Source: Nothophaeocryptopus gaeumannii (Eukaryota > Ascomycota > Dothideomycetes > Mycosphaerellales > Mycosphaerellaceae). Taken from it: 64,000 nt of DNA. Where the stretch lies: positions 992,001 to 1,056,000 of the forward strand of contig JASISA010000007.1 in NCBI GenBank assembly GCA_031771865.1, written 5' to 3'. The translations under genes and the position numbers were made by a program. Below, in pieces: positions 9,007 through 21,361 of this stretch. Positions within the stretch are counted from its first letter, which is position 1. The number at the start of each line of letters is the position of its first letter. Below the pieces are notes generated by a model that was not told where the DNA came from, searched no databases, and was given only the letters and a program-made list of their open reading frames with translations.

Positions 9007-12000
9007 ATGTCGGCATCGCGTGTGTCGTTTGAGGAGAGCTTCCGCGATGGCCGGGGTAGCCCGTCACCAGAGGACTACTTCTCGGCCGGCGCCAGCGACG
9101 ATGAGACCGATCCAGAGGAGGATGGCACAGTCTCGCCATATTCACCCCGGCGAGCTTCCCTCTCTATTCGCATTCCGCCCACTCCCGCCAAAGCGGACAT
9201 GGCTTTCACTGCATTGCAATATCTCCCAATGCCTGTGTTGGTCTTGTCTAGCCAGAAGACTGTATTGCTTGCAAATGAGGCTATGGGACGCCTGCTGGGC
9301 ATTGATGTAGATGTGGACCCAGAGGAGGACGACCCGACTATGGACCCTCTTCAGCGGCTTGCAAGCCGGGAGTCCAAGAGCACGTCAGACATCCTCTATG
9401 GTCTAACATTGGCGCAGCTCGGGTTGGATCTACTCCAGAACGGGACGCCGGTGTTCATGGCCTGGGAGGAATTTTTGTCGACTGTGGTAGACGATGCGTC
9501 AAAGGCTCAATCCAGCTTCACGCAACTCAATACCCATCATGGCCGAAAGAGAGACCAGGACTCCACGCCGACTGAACGTCGACATAAACGCTCCATCTCC
9601 ACTGGTACAACGAACTCCGGAAATTATAGTCAGTCTTCTGGCAGGGCCACTACTGAGGTTCACGACGCTGTCGTAGATGTCGTCTTCTCCACCGAGCGTG
9701 ATCCTCGAACCGGCCTACCAGCAGCCGCACGCACAGAGACACAGGGACACGTGCAATCGCAGATGATCATATCTGTCTGGGCTACGGAGGACGAACAGTA
9801 CTTTACTCTCACATTCACAGCTTCGTCTACAGAGTCTGCCTCTTCGTCTTCTAGCGCGTCTTCAGAGGCTATAAAGACTACGAGCCGTACCGTCTCTCGA
9901 ACAAATACGAGCTATTCGAACAGTATGCGGTCCGGTATCAGCTCTTCATCGAGTTCGAACTCGACATCGGGACAGAGAAAGGGATCTAGACAGCAGACCC
10001 CCACATCACGAGTCGCAAGTCCAACAACGCTCCCTGTCATGTCTTTTCCGCCTCGGGGACCCGCCAAGTCTGGAGATAGTGCAAATGCACCGACAATGTT
10101 CTCCAAAACGAACAAGCTGAAAGAGGCCCTGTTGAACAGCATGAGCATCCCGGCATACGCCATGTGGAAAGATGAAAGCTTCGGCATTCCTAACAGAGCG
10201 GCAGTGAAGTTGATCTATCCCTGGATCGAAGACGGCGCCTTTGACTCGACAGAGCAAGCGAGAGACTTCCTGGGCCGCTATATCCTGTACAAAGAAGATT
10301 TCTCGCGTGAGATCGATATGAGTGAGTTTCCAATCATGCGTTTGATGAGGGAGAGGACACGGTTTGAAGGCTACCGAATTGGCATGTACAGTGTCAAGGA
10401 TGGCAGCCGCATGCTGTTTGACACCACTGGTGAGCCTCTGCGTGACGATAAAGGGGAGTTTCTAGGAGGGCTGGTCCTATTTCACGACGTGACAGATTAC
10501 GCTACTACGATCGTCAAGCAACGGGAGCAGAACGAACGGCAATTTGAGAACATTACCAACATGATTCCGCAGATGATCTGGAGGACGACTCCGGAAGGCT
10601 CACATGATTATTTCTCGGACCGCTGGTATTCGTACACAGGCTTATCAGTTGAGGAGAGCGAGGGCGAGGGGTGGCTGAATGCATTCGATCCGGAAGATCT
10701 TAAGGTTGTTGAGCCAATCTGGAGGCATTGTCTTGCTACTGGAGACGACTACCTTGTGGAATATCGATGTAAGAGCGCTGCTGGTGACTGGAGATGGATG
10801 CTTGGAAGAGCCACGCCAATGAAGGATGAAACCGGCAAAATTTTGAAGTGGTTTGGTACCTGTACGGACATTCACGACGTCGTAATGGCCAGAGAGGATG
10901 CCAAGCAGACACGAGCGCAGTTGGGTCGTGTCATTCAGCATGCCAACATCACGCTCTGGTGTGTCGACACTGACCTCAGGTTGACTTTGTCTGAGGGCCG
11001 GCCGATGTCGACAGATGCAGCCATTGATGTGTACCAGCATAAGACGCAGTATTTGGGGAAGAATTTAGGTGACATATTCCGATCACAAGGGCGAGCGAGC
11101 GAATTAGACGCATTCATGAACCCCATGAAAGCCATTCTGAGCCAAAAGACTCAAGACGAAACGATCGAAACACGGATTGTTACAACAGGGCGGTGGTACC
11201 GGACGAGGCTATATCCATTGTTACGACAGGACCGTACTGGAGGCATTGAAGGTGCATCTTTCATTGATGGCGTTGTCGGCGTTTCTATGGATGTTACTGC
11301 GCTGAAGCAGGCAGCGGAAGAGGTGGCACAGCGAGACCGCGAGAACGCTCGGCTCATGGCGCAGTCGGTTGCTGCGAAAGAAGCGAGCAAGATGAAATCA
11401 CAATTCTTGGCAAACATGTCGCATGAGATCAGAACGCCCATCGCAGGTGTCATTGGCATGTCGGATCTTCTACTGGACGATGCATCAGGCGAGCTGACGG
11501 TGGATCAACGGGATTGCGCTGAGAACATTCAACGAAGCGCTAACGGGCTCCTGACCGTGATCAACGACATTCTCGACTTCTCAAAAGTGGAGAGTGGGCG
11601 CTTGGACATTGAGGAAGTCCAATTTGACTTGTCTGTTGTCATTCGCGATGTCAACAAAATGTTGAGTTTCGCTGCCGAGAGGAAGGGACTTCGATACATC
11701 GATGACATTCAGCAGCTGAAGTCTTGGAAAGTGATGGGCGATCCAGGTCGTCTACGCCAGGTCATGACCAACTTACTCACGAACTCAATCAAGTTCACGA
11801 GCGAGGGCAGTGTGACGATGCGGGTCAAGGCCCAGAAGGAGACCAACGATATGGTGGAAGTGCATTTCGTGGGTCTTTCCCAGTTTTAGATGAGATTAGA
11901 GCTAACAGTAACGCAGACTGTAGAAGACACCGGCATCGGGATTGAGGAAGAAGTGCGCAGGAAGCTCTTCCAACCTTTCTCTCAAGCTGATAGCTCGACT

Positions 12001-13351
12001 GCTCGCCGCTTTGGTGGTACCGGTCTCGGACTAACGATATCAAAGAATCTAGTCGAGCTCATGCGCGGTGAGATATCTCTAGAGTCAAGGCTCGGTGTCG
12101 GTACTCGTGCGACATTCTGGATACCGTTTCACAAAGCACCCTACCAGACGACAGAGTCTCCGCTTGTGGACTTGGGTACAATTCCAGATCGGCTGCAGTC
12201 TGATATGTCAATCTCGAGGCCAGCTAGCGATAATTCAGCTCCTACGACACCGACCACACCTAAAGTGCAGAGCACTCATCGAAGGGGTTGCTCAATACCT
12301 ACTGCTGGGCTGAATTCCGCCTGGCCAGATCTAGGAACGGATTTTGAGCTAAGCGAGGAGGAGCGCAAGCATACCAACGTACTCGTCGTCGAAGATAATG
12401 CAATCAACCAGCAGATTGCTCTCAAGACGATTCGCAAGCTTGGTTTCCACTCGGTTCGCGCTGTCTGGAACGGTAAAGAAGCCTTGGACTACCTGGCCAC
12501 GCCGTCCGCAGACCATCCCCTGCCGGATATCATCCTAATGGACGTACAGGTATGAAATCAAGAGCTCGAACTCATCCGATGTCTGAGGCACTCGCTGACA
12601 TTCCTAGATGCCAATTCTCGACGGGTACAAGGCGACCTGGACGATCCGAAATTCGAAGCCATTTGCCGGTAACGCTGACCTGCAAGGTACGCCTATTGTG
12701 GCGATGACTGCAAGTGCTATCCAAGGCGACCGCGAGAAGTGCCAGAGCGCAGGCATGGACGATTACTTGGCAAAGCCAGTCAAGAAGCCAAACTTGGAGA
12801 AGATGCTGGTGAAGTGGGCTATCGAAGGGCGAAAGAAAAGATCTTATCTGAAGCAGAACCCCAATATGTTGAAGACGAGCAGACCTGATAACGTTATGCG
12901 CACTGGGTCTTTCAATTCCGATACAACAACGCATTTGCAAAGCCCGCAGGAGCATCTCGCGTCCGAGCTGGATCGCCTTGAATTCGTACACGAGCACAAA
13001 TACGCCGCGGCCTCGGAGACTGAAAACGAGCGAGCAGAGAGGCAACAGCGAGCCGAAGAGCAAGCCATAGCTTTACGAGATCACGAATTGATGGAAGCAG
13101 GCGAGGACCCGAAAACGAAACTGGGACGTGGATTATCAGACGAATCGGCTCATGACGAGATTTCACCCAGGACGGCACTCACTGCGGAGAACATGCAAAA
13201 GTTTGCATTGACGGATCGTTTGGCCCACCTTCGGCAGGATGATGGTGACTCTAGCATGATAGCGACTGCGGCCGACACGAGCGATGATGTTCCCAGGTCT
13301 ACCGCTCCGAGCCAAGGGGAAAGTTTACAGCGACGGAGCACACTGACGTGA
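9007..13351 (+). CDS. Hybrid sensor histidine kinase with multiple PAS domains and C-terminal receiver
   Basis: Three exons (9007-11868, 11917-12549, 12608-13351) with 48- and 58-nt introns give 1412 aa. It is a cytosolic-type fungal hybrid kinase that autophosphorylates on histidine and passes the phosphate to its own receiver, then to an HPt protein and downstream regulators. PAS-like regions lie near residues 66-130, 375-500, 511-640 (clear PAS/PAC, with YFSDRWYSYTGLSVEE and WFGTCTDIHDV) and 641-770. The H-box is FLANMSHEIRTP with the phospho-acceptor His at about 806. The N-box is QVMTNLLTNSIKF, G1 is DTGIG and G2 is GGTGLGL. The receiver has the acidic pair in VVEDN (about 1113-1114), phospho-Asp in ILMDVQMP (about 1163) and Lys in YLAKPV (about 1221). 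All key residues are present. About 150 charged residues follow the receiver. No transmembrane segment is seen. The exact fungal HHK group is not assigned. Confidence 0.92.
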
Positions 13352-13615
13352 TGATGAATATTGGGTATAGATGGGAAAGGACCTGCATTGGGTATTGCGG
13401 TTGAAATGATAATGAGGCATGAGACTGACTCGCTTCGTATGCAGGACGTTGCGCAAGAGTCGGGCGTGGGAATGCTAGCGTTGAGTTGTGCCAAGCAAGG
13501 AGTCTGTCAGCGTTCCTGACGCGTGAGGCACGCGTTCATCTTTATCAGAAACTCCATCCCGAACGACGATCGACCGTGTTGATGGCACTTCTTTCTAAGA
13601 GTAGAGAACGGAAAG

Positions 13616-15040
13616 ATGCATATCATCAGCACTACTTCCAGACTCACCTACCTAGGCACGCCGCCACCTCCTCTCTGCTTCGCAATCGCAATCCTCACCC
13701 TCGTCCCTCTCTACTGCGGCTCCTACACCTACCGCCTCACACATCCATACGGCGGCGTTTTCCACACCAGCAACGCTGCCTCCTCCAACGCTTCCACTAA
13801 CATTTCCTCCTCCGATTTCATTCGCGCCTGGCTTGACACCCAACTCATCCCCTTCAATCCCGCCCCTCTCGCCGCTTACTGCAATGCCACCGAAGCATGG
13901 CACCCAAATCTCGTCTTTAACCTCGCAAACGCCAACGGCGGGATCGGAAACGTGAGAGGAAATATATTAGATTTCTTGTTTACTGCGATTGAGGCTGGAG
14001 CGAGTATCATCCTCCCCGGCATGGTAGCGAGGAGTGAGAGTGATATCTCCAACGTCTGGGGCGGAGGTCCGATGCGGAAATTCGATCATTTATTCGATGA
14101 GGAATGGTTCTTAAAGGCGGTTGGGGAGGTATGTCCGGAGATGATTGTATACAAAATGGAAGAAGGGATGGAGATGAAAGAACCTCTTGAGGGGATATGG
14201 CATCCTGCATCTCGACGTCTCGACGAAAACTTCGGCAACACCGCTACACAACAACTCGAAGGTCTCGACGCATGGATGAAGTCCAACCCTCGCTACAACG
14301 CCTCACAAGTCGAAGAAGGAGAGACAATCGTCATAGATCTCGAACGCACACTCTGGGACGTCGACACCCGCTCCCTACCTCCAGGCATGCGTCGCAATTT
14401 CGGACAGTTGCTTCGCATCAACCCTGTAATCCGAGGTCTAGCGGCGATTGTGATCAAAGAACTACGAGAAAAACACGGTCTAACCGAACTCCTCTCCCCA
14501 ACAGACGCGATCCCCAAAGATACATTCTATGGCTGTCATCTACGGACGGAGCAGGACGCATCTAATGCAGGATGGATGGGCGCAGGAGACTTCAGGACAC
14601 AAACAGATGCATACATCTCTCAAGCTCTCCGACATAATCTATCGATAATCTACGCGGCCTCAGGAAACGCAACGGATCTGGAAATCTTCAAGGGGAAAGC
14701 AGCGTCTCACGATCCTCCTGTGAAGGTGGTAACCAAATTCGACCTCCTCCCCGCTCGTCACGTCGGACCTGTTTGGAATACACTTTCCTGGGATCAACAA
14801 GCCCTCGTCGATTACGAAGTCCTGCAAAGGTGTTCCGTGTTTGGCGGATTTGTGAAGAGTAGTTTCAGCTACAACATAGCGCTGGCGAGGAATCAGTGGT
14901 TAGAGGATCAGGATATGATTGTTGATCCCTGGTATGTGCAGCAGAGTGAGGATGGGGTGAGTTTTGATGATGGGATTAGTAGGGTGTTGGGGAGGGATGA
15001 GTGGCATGAGCATAGAATTCCGAGGGGAATGTGGCCTTGA
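13616..15040 (+). CDS. O-fucosyltransferase-like type II membrane protein
   Basis: A single 474-aa exon. A hydrophobic segment at about residues 18-36 just after a short N-terminus predicts a type II anchor in the ER/Golgi with a lumenal catalytic part. The body has features of fungal GDP-fucose O-fucosyltransferase-like proteins: a glycine-rich loop near the start (NLANANGGIGNVRGNILDFL), a central CHLRTEQDASNAGW segment resembling the HLR acceptor/donor motif, and a late segment (QRCSVFGGFVKSSFSYNIALAR) matching the conserved C-terminal Ser/Phe region. Several NxS/T sequons lie in the presumed lumenal part. Donor and acceptor are unknown; assignment rests on motif layout. The frame starts at the first ATG upstream of the anchor. 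Confidence 0.7.
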   Translation: MHIISTTSRLTYLGTPPPPLCFAIAILTLVPLYCGSYTYRLTHPYGGVFHTSNAASSNASTNISSSDFIRAWLDTQLIPFNPAPLAAYCNATEAWHPNLVFNLANANGGIGNVRGNILDFLFTAIEAGASIILPGMVARSESDISNVWGGGPMRKFDHLFDEEWFLKAVGEVCPEMIVYKMEEGMEMKEPLEGIWHPASRRLDENFGNTATQQLEGLDAWMKSNPRYNASQVEEGETIVIDLERTLWDVDTRSLPPGMRRNFGQLLRINPVIRGLAAIVIKELREKHGLTELLSPTDAIPKDTFYGCHLRTEQDASNAGWMGAGDFRTQTDAYISQALRHNLSIIYAASGNATDLEIFKGKAASHDPPVKVVTKFDLLPARHVGPVWNTLSWDQQALVDYEVLQRCSVFGGFVKSSFSYNIALARNQWLEDQDMIVDPWYVQQSEDGVSFDDGISRVLGRDEWHEHRIPRGMWP

Positions 15041-15237
15041 GGGAAAGGGAGTGGAGGTAGGGTTTGGAAGGGAATTGAATCATTAGAAGAGGGTATTAAG
15101 ATAAGTCTATCATCCGCTAAAACGCCTTGCTCATGCTCGCTTGGATTGTCATTTTGTCGTTGCATCGTTCGTCGTACTGGTCGTCCTTGCTCTTGCTCAA
15201 AAGCACCATCAATCCATTCTCAGTCGGCCGTGTCCGT

Positions 15238-17168
15238 CTACTTCGCAGAAAACCTGCTCCTAGCCCTCAACTTTGCACCATAGAAGTATAGCGCAAAGAC
15301 GCCAGCAATACAGCCAGCAGTCAACCCGCCAAGCAAACTCGTTCCGGGACCAATATTGAGGTTGATATACATCGGCCTCGAGAAGAGTACAGCCGCGAAA
15401 GCCAGTGTCGATCTCGCAAAGTCATTCCCAGCAAACAGCGAAGCCGCATATTGAGGGTATACCAACGGCAGATAAACGAAGATGCATTGCATGATGACAA
15501 AATACCCATCGTGAAGATCAATATACCGATGACAGATACGATCCAGTGGATATCGCGGTTCGAGGTCCATCCGAAGATAAAAAGCCCAATCGGACAGAGG
15601 AAGGAAGCGAAGATGGCTGGCAGTAGACGTTCCTCTGGAGGTCCTAGGCCGAATTTCCTGATCTTTGGCTCGAGATACCAATAGAGATATGACCAGAACG
15701 CGGCGACTGCGATGATGACGCCGACGGTGATGGACAAGAACGTCAAGCCGAGCTCGCCGAGGTTGAAACCGTACATTTGGATATACACCAGAGGGAAAGC
15801 TTCGAAGAAAGAGTAGTAGATGCCATAGCAAAGTGCGACGTAGACTGCCGTGAACCCGATTGCTGGGTCCATGAACATGAGCTGAATGGGTCGGACGAGA
15901 GCCTCGAAAGCAACGTCTTTAGGCTTCATGTTGGCTTGGTCGATTTCAGATTGCGCTTTAAGTCGGCTGTCGCCAGTGAGTTTTCTCAGTCTCTTAGCCC
16001 TGCGTAGGAGAATGTTCGCTGTTAAGGTCTCGGGTAGGAAAAGAAGCATGGCGATGAAGACTGGACCGGAGAGCCATAGCATCTCCCAGAGCGACCAGCG
16101 CCAGTTCTCGGCTGCAACCAAAAAACCAGAGATCAGAGGCCCGAGAGCCGGACCGCAAGTAGCAGCAAAAGCCCAGACGCACAGAACGTACGGTAGCTTG
16201 ATCAAGCTGTACATATCCTGAAGAGAAGCGCCGCCAGTGGCTAAGCAAGGGCTTCCGAAAAAGCCTTGCAGGAAACGCAGGACCAGAAGGCCGGCGAAAT
16301 TGTCGACCAGAGCGGCTGGTACACAGAGAATGACGAAGATTCCCATGGTGATCATGTACGGCGGATTACGACCGATCGAAGGAATCTCAGAGAGTGGGCT
16401 GAAGATCAGAGGCCCAATACCGTATGCAAGAGTGTAGAGAGCCAATGTAAGACTGGCTGCTGTTGCACCTACGTGAAACTCTTCCATGATCCCTTCGGTA
16501 GAGGAAGTGATGATGGAAGAACTCATGTAGACAGCCATTGTGTACAGGTAAATCTGCAAGCTGGCCAAGAACTTCTTGCCAGAACTCCAATTCTGAGGAT
16601 TCTCGGGATCGCCTTCCGTGTACCAGTCGACGAGTATATCGCCTTCGCTCGTGCGTTGCGGAATAATCGGCCGTGTAGGTTCTTTGGCTAGAGTCGATGC
16701 AGTAACGGCAGCTTGAAGATCTGCTTGAGTTCGACTTTGCTGGAGTGTCGCCCGCGTACCGATACGCTCCATTCTACTTCTCGTTGTTGATAGCTTGTCG
16801 AGATCATCGTGTGCTCCCGCTCGCTCGACATCGTCTCCGTCTCGAGCTGTCGGCAGCCTCTGCAATGTTGCTCGATCGATTCCAAGAACATGTGGGGCTT
16901 CTTGAGGAGCATCGTCTTCTGCGGGCTCCTGGTGCGCCTTCTCGATATCGTCTATGTCTTGCTTCTCAACCTCTGGTGAAGGAAGTGATGTCGCGGTGGA
17001 AGGGTGGCTGGTCAGATAAGAATGTTGATGTTTGGCGGCTTTCTCGGGCTCGCTGTAGCACATCGGACATTGGAAGTCGGGTTTCTCTTCTGGATAGAGG
17101 AGCACCCGATTGCCTGTGACCCATCTGATTACTTGCCCGATGGGCGCGTCTCGTATCAGATCCGCCAT
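15238..17168 (-). pseudogene. MFS multidrug transporter, DHA1/FLR1-like, with a frameshift near the 3' end
   Basis: The frame from 17168 encodes a long N-terminal cytosolic part with the FLR1-type opening (APIGQVIRWVTGNRVLLYPEEKPDF) and then most of a 12-TM major facilitator protein. The motif-A-like loop is SPLSEIPSIGRNPPY, with motif C near GPALGPLISG. At about 15505-15507, in a GGG run (minus strand), the frame runs into unrelated sequence and stops at 15321. The adjacent frame continues exactly where the protein should, with the last membrane segments (VYPQYAASLFAGNDFARS, MYINLNIGPGTSLLGG) and the usual basic end AKLRARSRF, stopping at 15238-15240. One missing base explains this. It is either a sequencing or assembly error in a homopolymer or a real inactivating mutation, so I mark it as broken. 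Family members export drugs and toxins at the plasma membrane; the substrate here is unknown. Confidence 0.8.
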
Positions 17169-18895
17169 GTCAGTAGCTCGGCTTCAGAGTAGGTGAAATG
17201 AGTCGATGCTGGGTAGATTTGCGGTTCCACAAGGAGGGATGGAAGCTCCTGAAATTTAAGGAGATACGACTCTGATGTGTGTGCCTGTCTTGACGACGGC
17301 CGTCCTTACATACAGCTCATATATGAACCGTTCACTTACCAATGTGTCTCAGTCATCTGGTGCAACCGCCAAGAAAGGCTCGCCCGTAAGAAGCTGTGAT
17401 ACGTTGAATGGCTGTGGTGTAGCATCGCTATACAGGCCGCCACTAGTATGAGCAATACTGTAGAACCTTACCGGAATCGGGTGAATGAGCTGGAGGTACC
17501 CTGCCAGGACCACTGCCGTGTACAGGTTAGCGAAGACATGTCCAGTCAGCATAGCGCCTCTAGCGTCGCTGGCGTACATAACGCCGCTGGCAGGGCATTT
17601 CGCGATCAGTAAACACCGTATGGCTGAGAGACGTGAAGTCAGGGCCTTTGAGCTCATACGTCATCGGAAAGAATGATACTCCGAGTTCCCCTATGTTGCT
17701 TCGAAATCAAGCCCATGATTCCATACTTCCACCTCCGGATCTTTACTCTCGTGCGTTCTTCTCCAAAGAATGGAAGAGCTGTGAGCATGGATCCGGCGTC
17801 CATGACGGAGCTCAACCTCGATCAGGCGTCCAGTATCCCGGCGTTTGCTTCTTTGGAGGATCGTTGAGATGGAGGAGGAGTCCTTGGCAGCTGAGTGTTC
17901 GTGTGTAACAAGTTTGTCAGCCGGCGGAGGAGGAGGAGGAGACGGCCAGCCTCATATTCGGTTTCGCTTTCCCAGCCGCCTTGGGAGGCATTTCAAGTTC
18001 TGTCGCCAGCTAGTTCTACTACTACAGCAGCTCATCCAGAAAGAACGTCATCATTCTCGCTTCGCCATGATGTTGTCCATCAAGTATACGACTGACAGAT
18101 CACTGAGAGAATGAATGCATATACCTTGGAGACGCCATCCTCAAGGGATCAATGGAAGACTCGTAGACCCCATCGAGCCTGGTAGTTCTATGCTTCCACA
18201 CATCGTACGGCCACCGAGACCGCGAACAAATGGTGAGAGACTGTCAGCGCTCCGCAAGACTCAGTCTCGAGACAGCAGATGATTTGTCCATGTAGCACAG
18301 AACTCCGGCCTTGCAAAAGGCCAAGAGCCGACGAATGCCGGCAGAGACGAGCGTGGGTTGTGACACCTTTCCCGCCATCTTCTCCTGTCAACTCCACCTC
18401 CAAAAGATAAGACCATCATCACCCACAGCCCCGTACGAAAGAACGAAACAGTGTGTGAGTTTTGAACGACTCCTCTTTGGCACTTCCTCGTTCCTTTTCA
18501 GCGTTGTTCGCTCTAGACCAACGTCGACCAATCACCGCATCAGCTTTCTGACACCTGCCGAGGCAGGCACGGGAGCGGAACCGATCATACCAGATCTAGT
18601 AGCCAGGCCGTAGGTGAAGTCCACAACATCCTTCTCTTGGAGTGTCACCTGAGGAAGCAGTGGCTTGAAACAGACGTGGCGCTCGTTGTTGGCTTGTCGA
18701 ATGCTGTTGCCTTTGTGACGAGAGCCTCGGAGCATTGGGATCGTTTGAAGGCAAGAGCACATATATCTAGTGGACTGCTTGCCCAGATTTACTTCTACAA
18801 CCATCGAAAGAACATTGCGAAACCGTACGCAACCACGAATCACCAGACAGTCGACTTCGAGCTCTATCGAAGCAACCCATACAACGTCTATCATC
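17169..18895. other. Gene-poor region between the MFS and calycin-like genes
   Basis: No gene can be supported. A minus-strand frame at 17349-17657 has a hydrophobic stretch but no recognisable family, and I could not join it to convincing flanking exons. A GGA/CCT-rich simple tract lies at about 17925-17943. The right part should hold the promoter of the gene starting at 18896. Confidence 0.4.
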
Positions 18896-19489
18896 ATGGC
18901 CACTCCAACAGAGGTTAACGTTCACAACATGAACGGATCCTGGGACATGAACAAGAAGATCTCAGACAGCACCGGAGCCATGCTGAAGATGCAAGGCCTC
19001 CCGTGGCTCGTTCGACAGGCTGCTCAGTACAGTGCGGTCCAGATCAACCTTAAGCAGTACCCAGATGAGAAGAACCCCGAAGCAATCCACTTGGACCAGG
19101 AGCAAATCTCCACTGGAGGCGTCACCCAGCTCGAGCCTCGTGTCACGGATGGCGTCGAACGTGAGCGTGACATCCAGTACTGGGGCATGGTCAAGGGATG
19201 GAACAAGTGAGTCTTGTCCATCATCAACACTCATCCAAATGCTAATTGGTGTAGATATCAGAAGCTCTCCGAGGTCACTGAGGAGTTCCTCAAGCAGGGC
19301 TGGGCTCAGGAGTGCCTTGATGGAGACATCATTTTCAGTCACACCGAGAGCGCAGGCAATGGCTGGGTCGCTGATCAAGTCTGGGGTTTCGCTGAGGTCG
19401 ATGGACAACGCAAGCACGTCCGCAAGGTTGTCTCTCGCAAGGGTAGTGAGGAGCACAAGGTCACTCTTGTCTATGACTGGAAGGCATAG
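18896..19489 (+). CDS. Calycin/lipocalin-like small cytosolic protein
   Basis: Two exons (18896-19206 and 19255-19489; 48-nt intron GTGAGT...TGTAG) encode 181 aa. The opening NMNGSWDMNKKISDSTGAMLKMQGLPWLVRQ resembles the first strand and helical lid of fatty-acid-binding/calycin folds (G-x-W near the start). The rest alternates as short strands (IIFSHTESAGNGW, ADQVWGFAEVDG, KHVRKVVSRKG, HKVTLVYDWKA), as expected of an antiparallel beta barrel that binds a small hydrophobic ligand. There is no signal peptide or membrane segment. Similar-sized uncharacterised proteins occur in filamentous ascomycetes. The ligand is unknown and the fold assignment is by pattern only. Confidence 0.75.
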
Positions 19490-20845
19490 ATTTGACGGCG
19501 TGACTTGATATATGAACTGTCGGCAGCCAGAGTGAAGCTGCAATAGAATGAACAGTAGTAGAGCTCTAGGAGATAGATCAATACAGCATCAGATCGTTGG
19601 ACGCAGAATTATAGAACTGCTACTCTGTTGCACTTCCTTATGACATATTTAGTTGTACTACAGGCCAGCGGGGCCGCATCTATGCTCCGAGCATTCCATT
19701 GGCAGTCAATGCATGTCCGCTAGCTCATGTCTGCATACCTATGAAGAGGTTTTGAGTAACATAGGGCTTCTTCGTCTAAAAGCTCCACCACAACTTCCTT
19801 TTCTGTCCAGAATTGGGCCAGACCCAGGTCCCGCTTCACTGTGCAACGTACACGCACCTTTTATTCGATGTCTGACGCCACTGGGATCATTTTCACGGAA
19901 CAGATTGGCTATTACTTGCAGCAGACTAAGTAATGTCCTCACTTCCCGTGTCCGCGGCACGCATGGGAACATCTCACCCGTGTCCGATTTGCTGCGGTTG
20001 GCAGGAATTACGGGACGCGCGGTTCGTGAGCGCGGCTCGTGGGTATGACACGGGAAGACAGTCACGGGAAGATACGCTCTTCGCTACTGCCGACATCGCT
20101 CAAACTCTTGCCGTAAAGCAGACTTGTAAGGCGCATCGTTTTCTCATCGACATGTGGGTATGCAGGCATCCACAGAGCCTAGGGTCCTTGCTTCATTGGC
20201 CATCGCCCGCATGACGCTAACAGATGTCCCTCTAACGGCCGCCGGGCTGTAAGAGCGCCTCTTGAACGGGCAGGGTCACATGATTGGTAAGTGCAGCACG
20301 GGAGGAAGGCGGAGGCTAAGGGCTGGACGCAGCAACCAATTCTACCGACAGAAACGCCAGGTTGGATCGTCGGTCCGTCGGTAAGCTGGGGCGGGTCTCG
20401 GTATGCATGTCTTGGAGATGCCGAAAGGTTAATAAAGATAAAGAGTAGGAGATGGAGAGAGAATAGGAAGGAAGGAAGCGAGAGAGAGGTAAGTGTTTCA
20501 AGAGGAGTGCAAAATGGTTCTGGTGAGGGGATTTGGGAGGATTGCATCCGGCTTCAACGCAACAAAGATTCTCACGACTCGTCTAGAGCAGTAGTCCCTC
20601 TACGCCAAACATTATCACAAGACACCCACCATTTGCTGCAACCCGTAAGCCTCTAAGCTCCCCAAAGCGATTTTCTGCCCTCCGAGACACACGTTGACAT
20701 CCGAAGGGCCGCCTGTTAGGCCAAATGAAGGTTGTAGGCGAGGACTGCAGACTGCCGATGTGGACTGTCCGGGATTTGGGTCGTTGGCCGAATCTCATGC
20801 TCCTGCTGTATAGATGAAGTAGTTCCTGATGCAGTTCGGGGACTT
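19490..20845. other. Intergenic region with a purine-rich tract
   Basis: No gene supported. A purine-rich (GA/GGAAG) tract runs at about 20425-20500, and short near-repeats of CACGGGAAG occur around 20046-20076. The open frames here are short and compositionally irregular. Confidence 0.4.
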
Positions 20846-21361
20846 TCACTTGAGGTCGTTGTCAACTCGCAGCTGCTTCAGTGGCCCATCCTCCGTGTCG
20901 TTCTTGTCTGCAAAGGCATCTGGAACCTCGTCTTCTTTGGGAAGGATCTCATCGTCCATTTCGGTTGACAAGGGCTGCGTGCCATGGCTTTCGTGTCGCG
21001 CAAATTCCCCTTTGCTCCAGACGAAGTCATCGATGAAGCTGTCAATGTCGTCGTCTCCGAGCTCAGCAAGCGAGTTCCAGTGTATTGCAGAGCCATGAGG
21101 CTTGATCCTGAAGTCATGCTCTGCACCAGCTTCCACGAGAATCTTCACAATGTGCTCGAACCCTCGTCGATTGGCAGTTTGAAGTGCTGTCTGGGCCCTT
21201 CCATCATCGTCACGACCACGGTTAGGATTTGCCCCGGCCTCTAAGAGCAGTCTGACAAACTCCTCTCTTACATAACAAGAGCGTGCGTCAACGCCGCCAA
21301 GACATACGGCGAGCCATAGAGGCTGTATTCCGTGCTCGGGGAGACCGACAGTTCCCGGAGC
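20846..21361 (-). CDS. Ankyrin-repeat protein, C-terminal part (5' end unresolved)
   Basis: The minus-strand frame open from 21361 to the stop at 20846 reads through two ankyrin repeats: QPLWLAVCLGGVDARSC...VRLLLEAGANPN and TALQTANRRGFEHIVKILVEAGA. A non-repeat, acidic C-terminus follows (DDDIDSFIDDF, DEILPKEDEVPD). Ankyrin repeats mediate protein-protein contacts; the partner is unknown. An in-frame stop at 21362-21364 means an upstream exon is required. Sequence at about 21450-21600 (minus) looks possibly coding (IAELQQHLGGHSVWLQQF), but I could not find splice sites with matching phase. The gene may therefore be fragmentary or degenerate. Confidence 0.55.
   Translation of the reverse strand, partial: APGTVGLPEHGIQPLWLAVCLGGVDARSCYVREEFVRLLLEAGANPNRGRDDDGRAQTALQTANRRGFEHIVKILVEAGAEHDFRIKPHGSAIHWNSLAELGDDDIDSFIDDFVWSKGEFARHESHGTQPLSTEMDDEILPKEDEVPDAFADKNDTEDGPLKQLRVDNDLK

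Noticed and set aside
17349..17657. Hydrophobic minus-strand frame of 102 codons
   Set aside because: No family match by eye, no clean exon partners, and its start is not preceded by a convincing leader.
18532..18903. Minus-strand frame of 123 codons upstream of the calycin-like gene
   Set aside because: Overlaps the promoter and start of a well-supported plus-strand gene and has no domain-like features.
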